A DNA stretch of 64,000 nucleotides from Aralia elata (Eukaryota > Streptophyta > Magnoliopsida > Apiales > Araliaceae), in the NCBI GenBank assembly GCA_034770075.1, contig CM068382.1, positions 9,318,685 through 9,382,684 on the forward strand, given 5' to 3'. Positions 52,909-62,776 of the stretch are shown here, one piece after another. The notes under the pieces were generated by a model. It was not told the origin of the DNA and ran no database searches. It was given only the letters and a program-made list of their open reading frames with translations. Positions within the stretch are counted from its first letter, which is position 1. Each line of letters begins with the position of its first letter. Both the position numbers and the translations under genes were made by a program.

Positions 52909-54441
52909 AGTTTTTGATAAGGTTGATAAATTTGACTATTTTCATTTTCCTAGACCTCTTGAAAATCATGAAAAGTTCACATTTGCTTGCCCATTTGTAT
53001 CATTTATTTATAATCGCATACTTTTTAGGATATATGAAATTCGTAGGTATGTACATCTGTTTTCCTTCTCACCACATTTTCTTGTAGAACAACTGCCCCG
53101 CATACAAGGTACAATTCTTTCACATCTTTGTTCTCTATTTTTCATTTGCATACATTGAGGACAATGCATGATTTAGGTATGGGGGAGTTTGTTTGTATTA
53201 TAGTAGTAGATTTTTATTATTTTTTTATTATTTGTTTTAGGAATTTAGGAAAAATTGAAAAATTTATAGTATTAGATATTTTTTATTTTATTTTTTTTCC
53301 CTTTTGTTTTATTTTTTTTTTTAGGAAAAATTTTAAGATTTTTTTTTTTTTTTTTTTTGAAATTTTTTTTTTAAAAATTTTGTTTGACTTTTTATGAGTT
53401 GGATTAATTCTAATAAGTATCTGTGGAGCAGAACTCATGAGTAAGATTAAAAGATTTAGAACTCTTGAACCTTTGATAAATACAAAATCCTAGTTCGAAA
53501 CATCATCTAGAATAAAATTGAGTTCCTATGCATTTTTAGCACTTCACGTTCGCACTAACTCTTAGTTGTGGGGTATAAACTATGATTTGAGTAATTTCAA
53601 GAAAAAAAAGAAAGAAAAAAATTTGAAGAAAAAAGAAACAAAAAAAAGTTGAAAAAAAAGTTGAAAAGAAATAAATAATTGCTTCAATGTCCATTGAACG
53701 AAATAACTGGGTATCCAAGCCTCAGGAAGCATCGATATTCACGCTGAAAAGTGTGATGGATATAAGCAGCTTGACTAGTCTAGTTTTGTGGCCTTTGTTA
53801 CTCGAGTTAGTAAGCCCTTAGGGGTGTCTCTACACCTAGTGCCCTAAAGCCAACTGGTTTGGGAGTCATTGGTCCAACGCTCGCTACATGGGTAAATCTG
53901 AAAAGCCTAAGAAAATGAGACATTGCACAAGTCAAGGAAAAAAAAGGAGAAAAATGAGAAATGAAAAAAAAGAGAAAAAAAGAAAAAGAAAATTGAATTT
54001 GCTTGATTTTCATGGTAATAATCCCTACTAAGAGTTACATCACATACACAATGCATGCATCACATGGAATTAATTTTATGAAGGATGGTGTCTAGAATGA
54101 AAATAGAGTATTTTTGATAAGGTGAAAGTGTGATTTTGAATTTAATTTTGTTTATGTATATTGCACATGTATACTTAGAAGTTTTCTTTCGATTTCATAA
54201 TTTGTTGAACCCAAAAATATTTTATTTTGAATTTTAAAATTTGAATTTTGTGGGTATATTCACTGCAAACCCTCACGAGACACAACTCGTCCACTTGGGG
54301 TAACCTTGGGGTTTAAAGGCTTGTTGCACATGCTAAGTGCAATCGTGTTTCCTACGAAAATGGGGTAGTATAGTTTTTGTTTTTATTTTATTTTCTTTTT
54401 ATTTTACTCGAGGACGAGCAAAAGCTAGGTATGGGGGTATT

Positions 54442-55626
54442 TGATAGACACATAATTCATACATTTTATTATCCCTAATTTTGTCCTTTTAATTATATTA
54501 GTTTATTTAATTAATATGTTTTATTTTATTTTGTAGGATTTAATATTTTGTTGCAATAAAGTCAAAATCTTGGTGATCAAGCAATATTTAATGCTCTTAT
54601 TCATGTAAGGAAATATCCAAGAAGAATTCTACAAGGAAAAGGAAGGAGGTGGAACAATCTTGGTGTGCAAGTCAAATCCAGCGAGATAAAGGAAAGTCAA
54701 TCTAGAAGATATCTTTGAGAAGTTGATTGCCACTAGGAAGTTGAAACTTACATGGAAAGGGACTCTTGAGAGATTACCATATAGAGATTGAAATCAAAAA
54801 GGGAATAAAAGAGGCCAAGTTCAATGAATGTAAATTAGGGCACAAATTTATTTTCCCTATAAATATGTCTCTTGTTTTAGAGAGAAGAGGTGTATCAGTT
54901 TAGGTTAGGAGTAGGAGTAAATTAAATTATTTCTTCATTGTACGTTCGTTGGAGGATCGTTAATTAAAGGGAGTTTTCTTATTTAATTTTTAATTTTCTA
55001 CTTCTTCTTTATTTTAGTTAGTTTATTTATTTTTTTAATGTCTAGCTAGTTTCTTTAATCTAGGATGAAGATGAAATTAAATAATTATTCATGATAATAT
55101 TTTTTATCTCTTTTATTATTTATGCTTTTATGTTTAATTGATTTCGCCTTCGTGTTTCGTTATTGAAATACCTTCGTTTTATAGTTCTTATGTGATTTTA
55201 AATTAATTAAGAGGTTTTGATAGATTATTGTTAAGATATGAGTTTTTCATAATCCATGCTTGCTCAAAGAAGTTTTGATGGGTTATAGTTAATCCTTAAA
55301 TTTTCATAGTCTATGCTTGCCCACGTTAATTATAAAATTACTAAATTAAAGGGAAGGGAGATCAAAATCATAATTAATTTATAAAAATAGAAGAGATTGA
55401 ATTACTTGTTATGTTTATTATTTAATGGATTCGGATTCCTAGATTGCTTCCTTATTATTAGTTAGTTTAATTATAATTAATTGATTCTCAATCTTTATTT
55501 CTAATTCGCCTAAAATAGATATTAAGGATACATTAAAATTAATCTAGTCTCTGTGGGTTCGACCTGTACTTGCCAGTTCTTCAATTTGACACTGTGCACT
55601 TGCAGTTACATAATTTTATCACATCA
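54442..55626 (+). repeat. LTR2 of the compound element
   Basis: 1,185 bp, about as above. Visible differences from LTR1 include CTATAAATATG for CTATAAATAGG and AGAGGCCAAG for AGTGACCAAG near the TATA box. The spacing from LTR1 is 2,719 bp. Confidence 0.9.
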
Positions 55627-57091
55627 ATGTCATTTCATGCATTAAATTACTGAAAATCGCAACATGTCTTGACTCTCGTCACTATTTTCAGTCCTAATTT
55701 TAAAAATTTGTAACTCATTCATATTAACTCCGAATCGAGTAATTCTTGAACCAATTTCGTATATCTTTTCTAGAGCTACAAATTTTGTGAGATATAAAGA
55801 GATTTTAAAAACTCTAGAAGACCCAAACGTCAAATTCTTTACTGTTGCGTATTGAAAAAAGACGAACAAGAAATGTAAATATTCTTTTATATTTTGATTT
55901 TAAGTTTTGTTATGATGGTTTTTAAATTAGAGATTATTTTTAAATAAAATATTGACATGAAATTAAATATCATGATAAGCGAAAAGATGAGATAAATTTA
56001 TATAAAGGAATATAATTTGATTGAATGTAAACGTTAAAATCTAAAAATCTGTTTTTATATTTTTAAGGTATATTGTGTGTGTTATATCTCCTAATCCGAC
56101 CGTTGGATCGTTATAATTTTTGGATATGTTATACATATATAAGCTGAGAATATGTGCACCGATTTTGAACCGTTAAAGATTAACATATGATTTGTTATGA
56201 ATTTTAAGATGTGGCTGGTTTGGAATTTTTCAAGTAGATTTTCAGCGATGAGTTTTAATTTTTAAAATTGTATAACTTAATGATTTTAAATCCGATTTAA
56301 ATGATTCTTGAGGCTAAATTGGAGTGTTTGAAGTCTAATTTCTGTTAGAATTAATTAAATTAAAAAATTATTATAAAATCAAATTAATATGAGTGATACA
56401 ATGGACAAATGTCTTAAAAATAAATTGTTATATTAGGGTTTTAAGATTTCTTTAGTTTTGTTATTGACTTTTAAGTTTTGGAATATTAAACTAAGGTAAT
56501 AATTAAAGGCACATTGAATGGATTACGAATTATTATGGAATTATTAGTTTGGATTATTCGAAGTGAAAATGTTTAGGTGGTGAATAACATTTCATATTTG
56601 ATATCGTTGGCATTTGAGGGTAAGATTTTGTGGACTGTCCTATAAGTAGTTTTGAGTATCAGGTATGGATTTCGTACTCTACTCTTTTGATTATTATTGT
56701 ATTCTTTATATCTCATGATATCTCGTCATTTGTTACATTTTTCTTATATTTTTGTTGGCACTCTTGAATAGAGGTTTGATCTTTAATACCTTGACTTTAT
56801 TCTGTAATCTGAACTCTTTTTTATTATTATAATTTGAACATATTTCATATTTCTTCAGCGATACTATCATTATGTTGATTTGTTTGTACTGTTAATCGTT
56901 CTGAATTTGATACTCACTTAATTGTTTCGTTTCTAGTCAAATCCTTATTTTTCTTTGGTTTGGTTTAGATGTTCCAAACTTCATATTTTATAATCTTTTG
57001 AATTTGTGTTCTTTATATATAGAACTTTATTGATCTTTGTAGAGCGGTACGTATTGTTACATTACTTTGGAGGTATTTTGTTTATGACTTA

Positions 57092-57481
57092 GGGGGTGTT
57101 TGATAAAAACTGAATGAATCTGAATCTGAATCTGAATCTGAATGAGCTGAATCTGAATCTGAATGAAAAAAGCTGTTTGATAATTGATATGTCTGAAACA
57201 TCTGAATGACAAAATTTTATTATTTTACCCCTCTGAAAAAATTTAAAATTGTTGTAAATTTATTTAATATTACTTAATATAATAGTTAATATTTTTTTTT
57301 AATTTTTTTAATTTTTTTTAATTTTTTTTTACTCATTCAGCTGCTCATTCAGTCATTCAGCTAAAAAAATCTGACTTAGCCATTCAACTCAATCATCTGA
57401 TCGATTCAGCCATTCAGACCAAAACAAACGCACTTACCGATTCAGCCATTCAGCTTCATTCAGCTCTAAACAAATACCCCC
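57092..57481. mobile_element. PIF/Harbinger (Tourist-like) MITE
   Basis: 390 bp with ends GGGGGTGTTTG and CAAATACCCCC, and TSD TTA (57089-57091 and 57482-57484). The interior has repeated GAATCTGAATCT on the left and ATTCAGCCATTCAG on the right, so the ends form extended inverted repeats. It interrupts the old LTR at a point where the related LTR at 2460-4212 is continuous. Confidence 0.85.
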
Positions 57482-57723
57482 TTAATTTGGTTCAACATGT
57501 AAATTTAGAACCTTTTAGTTGGTATTGTGTCGCATGTGTTGTGACACCATATCTTTGATAGAATGTACCGTAAGGTATACCTGAGTTATAACCACCTGTG
57601 AGAATACCACGGACATGTCCTCTTTGCACCGAGGCATGAAACCTTCCGTGGAGGTGTGATCAGTCCATGACGTATCCTTTTGTATGTTGCTCTAGGTGTA
57701 AGCTTTGACCATTTGATATGTTT

Positions 57724-58140
57724 CACTACAAAAAAATAGATATTCGGCAACGATTTTTTGGGCAACGACTTATAAAGTCGTTGCTAAAAATGTATGTTTA
57801 GCAACGAAATTTGTCATTCGTTTCAGTTTGTGAAAGACTTTCATTTTTCGTAACGAAATTCATAGGTCGTTGCCAAATTTCGTTGCCAATTCGTTGGCGG
57901 GAAAGAAAAAAAACCCGTCTATTTACTTTTTTTGTTACCGATGTGATTTCTCCTCATCGTGGGCAACGAAAAAAATTTGTTGCTATATTTTGTTGCCTAA
58001 TATGGGCTACATTTATTGGCAACAATTTTTTGCTGTTGCGTATTTTATACAATTTTTTACAACGACTAGTAAATTGTTGCCCAAAATTAAGATAAACTCA
58101 ATAAGCACGTTTCAGCCTCTCTTTTTTTTTCCCAAAATGC
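57724..58140 (+). mobile_element. Left end of a second CACTA-like transposon (other end not found)
   Basis: CACTACAAAAAAATAG is followed by several direct and inverted copies of GGCAACGA / TCGTTGCC (57752-58080), the arrangement of CACTA termini and subterminal repeats. No matching ...TTTTTTGTAGTG end occurs downstream in the window, so the element is truncated. Small open frames here are not genes. Confidence 0.6.
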
Positions 58141-58202
58141 ATCATTTTGCATTTTAAAATTTTTATTTATTTGGACGCAATTTTATACCGTCAAATGTTT
58201 CA

Positions 58203-58695
58203 CTCCCTCTTTCTCAAAACAAATGCCCAGTTTTAATTTTTTTGGTCAGCGTAATAATTTTTTAAATTAAAATTGAGCACATATAGATATATTTTCTAAT
58301 TTACAAAAAATAGAATTTGTAGTAAATTGGATGTAGTTTATAATGATCATATTCTCTCACTTATAATTTTGAAAAAAATGTAATTAATTTCTAAATTAAT
58401 TTATATGAATTTTTTCTATTATCATCTTTTTTGTACTAACTAATCTCCCAACTCTTTATTGGAATAATAATATAGAGGAGAGAGATCAAGAAGGGAAAAA
58501 AGAGTGGGATTGTATTTTCAATGTCAAAGTTAATAATTATCATTTTTCCAGTGTATGTCATGTTATTTTCAATGATTTTTTTAATAAAGTTAAATGAAGA
58601 TAATATTGAAAAAATAATGTTAAAATAAAAAAAGGACAAATAAATTTGAACAAACCAAAAAACAAATTAACACAAGTAAACTTAGACGGAGGAAG
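58203..58695. mobile_element. Possible degenerate Stowaway-like MITE
   Basis: The left side CTCCCTCTTTCTCAAAAC and the right side TTAGACGGAGGAAG followed by TA resemble Stowaway ends but match each other only partly. The left TSD is not clean. Confidence 0.35.
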
Positions 58696-58988
58696 TATCA
58701 ATTATGCTAGACTTGCATAATTATGTGCCTAATCCATCTTTTGTGGAATGGAGAAAATATTCCTTACTTTTTTTTTTATTAGCAAAAAAAAAAAGAAACT
58801 TTAGTAAAAAGAACACCAAATACAACACCAAACATTCATCTTATCCAAAAGGTTTGGCTATGAGTTTAACAACTGCACTAGAATTCTCACTAGAAAAAAC
58901 TGTAACTTATACTTCAATGCATAGCCATGGCTCATGACTCCATTTGTGTTTGTTGATGCTACTCCCTTTTGCATGAATCATACCCCGG

Positions 58989-59290
58989 TCAGTTGAATGC
59001 TCTGTAATTCACCTTGTCAACAACTGCTCTCCAACACACAACCTCTTTGTTGAATACTCTCTGATTTCTAGCTTCCCAAATCAACCATAGTGTAAACGCT
59101 GTGATTATGTTCCACCATTTTCTCAACTGTTTGCTTTTAAAGTATGAGAAATTCTGAAAAATGAAGTTAAGCAAATGTAGCATCTTAACTTCACGCCTAT
59201 TAAGAAAAAATTCTATAAAAGTCTCCTCTATATTATTATTCCAGTAGGATTGATCTTTCCACTTCTGGATCCCCACGCAGTAACCAGTTC
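58989..59290 (-). pseudogene. LINE fragment (C-terminal reverse-transcriptase region) at the VPS34 breakpoint
   Basis: On the minus strand a 95-codon frame reads WKDQSYWNNNIEETFIEFFL ... KWWNIITAFTLWLIWEARNQ, then RVFN. The WxxIWxARN..F pattern is characteristic of the end of plant non-LTR (LINE) polyproteins after the RT domain. It starts directly where VPS34-like sequence stops (about 59255-59290), so it lies at the break of that gene copy. Confidence 0.65.
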
Positions 59291-61556
59291 ATTTGTTGAA
59301 GCTATAGGAGAGGGTATTAGGAAATTTGCTCCAGATTCCTACACATCAAACAAAACCATAACATATCAAACAATAGGTTGTGCATAATAAAACAATTAAT
59401 TGCAGCATTGTAGCCATACATAAAAAATTTAACTTCTGAACATGATGAAAGGCTTAAAAAGTACACAGATTTTAAGACTAAAAACAAATAGACAGAACAG
59501 ATTTTAATACTGAAAATAAAACTGTGGACTGATTAAGGCTACCTGAAAAACAACTCGATGTTCAAAGCTGCAAAAATCAACAACCACGTATAGATGAGAA
59601 CTTCCATTTTTACTGCTTTCACGTACCTTTATTTTCTCCATATCTTTAAATGCGAGGCGGTCCAGCCAATCAACTCGTTGAATCTGTCCTCTTTCATTCT
59701 TATTCACAAGCTTCTCCAAACGCTCCACCTCCCCTCGCTCCTCCTTAGGGACCTACAAGAGGTTAAAACATGTGTGAGAAAGTCAATATAATCTAACAAA
59801 AGTACATTTGAAAAGAAGGGAATGGAGTACAAATTATATAATTACTTGATAGTGTTAACTAGAAACCTTTCCAGGACTAGTATGAATAGACTCATCTGTC
59901 TCTTTTCCCAGCCAAAGTCTAAGCTTGTGTTTACCTGTTTTAAGTTGTTTTTTCATGTTAAAAAGATGAATGGTAGCTCCACCAATTAAACCCTCATTTT
60001 TTCCACATGAAACATGCCAAACCTGCAGTAACAGGATTAGGAATCTCAGCTCAAAGCAAATTAAAGGTAGTCTATTATGAGACTATGACTATAAACTATA
60101 ACCTGAACAATCACAATGAAGGATAGATGTTTAATAAATCGTTACTCAAGATGCTCAATTTCTTTAGAGATAGCCATCATTTTTAGAAGGTGAATTCAGT
60201 AAAGACAAATCTACACGCACATGTATATATAGTGATATAATTCATTAAAGATATTCTCTCTCTTTCTAGATAGAATTCACTAAACTAGAGTCCTTCGTGT
60301 TTTTTTAATTTTATATGCATCCATTAGGTTCCACGATTGTGTCATCAATTGCTATAATCCCTTACTGATGATTGTGCAGTGGACATCTCCCATTGTGCAT
60401 GTGTGCACAGGTTGCACAACACACACACAAATTAATAAAAGGAACATAAAATTACTGAAACCCCGACTTACTGTAAGTGCGAGCTGCGAGTAGGCAGTCA
60501 AGTCCCAATATTTTGTACTTAATGTGATGAGTTCAATCCAGCAATAAGACGTGCCTGGGAATTCTAGCCTGGGATGCAGTCAAATATAGTGCAATAAATT
60601 AAGACAATTTAAAAATATATTAGAGAATAGATAGGAAAGATAATAAACAAGTAAATACTGTATTGTTTCAAATATCTTTCAAGCGTTGTATTAGTTTCAC
60701 GTGGCACAAAAAGTATATCAATAAAAGGACTATACAAAAACAAATGCAGTCGAAAATGGACAAAGAGATATTAATGAATGGTGTACACGTATTTGAACAG
60801 TAAGAGCACGAGGATAAACCTGGTTCTCATACGAAGACCAAAAGGAGCGCCATCGATGTACAATGCACACTCAACATACACCTCTGCTTTCCTCTCCTCT
60901 GTAGTGGAATCTACATCTGTTGGAGATATTTAACACAAACATTGTGAAACATCACTGCAAACAACAAAACTACAATTTTGTATTTCTCAAGTTTTGGGGT
61001 TATATTATTTAATCGACTATTGGGTGATTTATACATTTAGTCAAATCCATTACCCGTGAAAAAATCGAAATTCATGGTATTAACTGAACTAAATATGTGC
61101 AAAGATTGTATTTTGGGACAAGCAAAAAAACCTCTTCAGATTAATTACCAAAAATCACTTCAATGAACAAGCCATGGGTTCTTAAACATAAAAACTTAGC
61201 ATTTAGACAAAGTAAAACTTGCAAATTTGGTGGCTTATTAGCAATTCAAAGCAAAAGTTTTTTCCAAATTCAGCAATATAGAAAAGAACTAATATCAGTA
61301 CCCCATCCAGTGCCATCAATTCCAATGAAGCTAGTACATAAAAGAAATTTCAAGAGCTTAAAATCACATGAATAATCGAATTGAGTGTAGAACCCTAATA
61401 ATCAAATTCAAAATTAAGAAGTTTAGAGTGAAGAATTTTACCTGAATTGGGCAACTTAGCTGCAGCTGGCAACTTCCCGTCTAAACGATCGATTGAAAAA
61501 GTGACTGGAAGATTGATATCGCCTGGCAAGAAGAATCGAAACTCATTCCCACCCAT
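59228..61556 (-). pseudogene. VPS34: Truncated class III phosphatidylinositol 3-kinase (VPS34): C2 region only
   Basis: Six exons with GT-AG borders join in frame: 61442-61556, 60820-60916, 60472-60568, 59867-60022, 59543-59752 and 59228-59338, giving 261 codons and stop TAG at 59228-59230. It starts MGGNEFRFFLPGDINLPVTF. Recognisable VPS34 blocks are YVECALYIDGAPFGLRMRTR, SYCWIELITLSTKYWDLTAY, VWHVSCGKNEGLIGGAT, LRLWLGKE, RGQIQRVDWLDRL, HLYVVVDFCSFEHRVVFQ and ESGANFLIPSPIASTNELV. These cover the N-terminus and C2 domain that hold the kinase in its membrane complex. Full-length plant VPS34 is about 800 residues; the helical and kinase domains are absent. The break lies at LINE sequence. Some normally conserved residues differ (e.g. 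PGTSYCWIEL where the family has TGPPYCWNEL), suggesting relaxed constraint, yet the reading frame is open. It could be transcribed; no lipid kinase activity is possible. Confidence 0.85.
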
Positions 61557-61700
61557 TGTTTAAAATTACAGAAGCTATCAATTAACTCAATTTAATCATA
61601 CCTGATTTAGCTGTTTCTGTGTGACGATAAACTGCAGAAGGAGATAGAAATTTTGGGATTTTTTTTATTTCCACAAATAATTGAATTGATTTGGGCAATT
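61557..61700 (-). promoter_or_regulatory. 5' leader and promoter region of the VPS34 copy (no defined motifs)
   Basis: Upstream of the ATG at 61556 the minus strand reads through AT-rich DNA. A possible 5'-leader intron is suggested by AAATCAGGTATGATT. No convincing TATA box was found. Confidence 0.3.
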
Positions 61701-62727
61701 TGTCAATGAGTCGTGCTCGCGTAGTGTTTTAATTTTAAGTCTTAATTTTTTTTTATATCGGTGTCAGTTATTTGATTTTACGTGTTTTTTATTCAGTTTT
61801 ACATACAACAATACAACACTCCACAGTCTACATCCGTCTAAAATTATTTTTTTTAATTAATAATTTCAATTATTCGAGTATTTAAATAGGTTGATTTTCA
61901 CAACCGAATCCGAAACCGAAATAATTCGATTACAAAAAATCGATTCTGTTCATAATTCGGTTTTACCCATTTTTTGCTCACCCCTACGTACGCATGAAAC
62001 AAATGCACATTCCTCTTAGTCAACTATAATTATTACTTTTTTAAATATTTGTAACTTCCGTAATAATTAATGAGTAATTTGGTTATTACTAGTATTAAAT
62101 AATATTCCCTCCATTTCTATAATTACTTATTAGAATTTTAATTATAACTAATAAGTAATTTGGTCATTACTAGTACTAAATAATATATTGGTTGTCTAAC
62201 TTGGTAACAGTGACATGATAACCGATTTGGATACGAGTGGTTTTATATAGTTTGACCGTAGTAAGTTACGGTTTAACTTCGTTTAAAAAAATACTAATTA
62301 GTACCGTGTATATATATATATAATATAATATAATATAATTTATATATTAACCAAACGCGGAGGTGATCAGTTAGTATATCTTCCTCTAGTTACATTTTCA
62401 TTGATTCGTAATTTGCTCATTAATATTTTATTATCTATAAACTTTTATTTATTAGTCACGTGATAGATGTATTTCTTGTTTTAATTCAGAGATATGAAAT
62501 AATTATCAAACACATATCATGTAGGAGTTTGTATTTTGAATTCTTACAATAATACTTATAATTTCATTATTATTGTATTGTCTATCATTATTTATTTATT
62601 AATCACATAGATATATTTACTTGTTCTAATTCATAGATATAAAATAATTATCAAATACATATCACGTAAGAGTTGCTATTTTGAATTCCTATACTAATAC
62701 TTATAGTTTCCATTTTTCTTGTAATGC

Positions 62728-62776
<49 letters not shown>

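Larger units (their letters stand above)
49926..55626 (+). mobile_element. Compound Athila/Tat-like retroelement: remnant 5' LTR, internal, LTR, internal, LTR
   Basis: TSD ATGTC (49921-49925 and 55627-55631) bounds 5,701 bp. The left 18 bases TGATAGACACATAATTCA equal the LTR start and then jump to internal DNA. LTR1 is 51723-52908 and LTR2 54442-55626 (TGATAGACACA ... TCACATCA). Each is preceded by CTCGAGGACGAGCAAAAGC and the purine tract TATGGGGGTATT. Both internal pieces carry ATTGAGGACAATGCATGATT followed by TATGGGGG, typical of the post-pol region of Athila/Tat-type gypsy elements. No gag or pol domain is left. Assignment to that lineage rests on these motifs only. Confidence 0.8.
45195..57723 (+). 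mobile_element. Old gypsy LTR (family X/Z) broken into pieces by three later insertions
   Basis: Pieces 45195-45486, 49810-49925, 55632-57091 and 57485-57723 read on continuously when a 4.3-kb solo LTR, a compound retroelement and a MITE are removed with their TSDs. The first two pieces match 1863-2272. The last two match the distal half of the LTR at 2460-4212 (GGTATGGATTTCGTACTC, GTAGAGCGGTAC, AACATGT...AGAACC, TTCCGTGGAGGTGTGATCAGTCCA). Neither terminus is complete: the left abuts the subtilase remnant and the right is cut by a CACTA end at 57724. No coding content. Confidence 0.7.

Noticed and set aside
57811..58157. Two overlapping ~95-codon frames.
   Set aside because: They cover the subterminal repeat array of a CACTA end; the translation is an artefact of repeated GGCAACGA.
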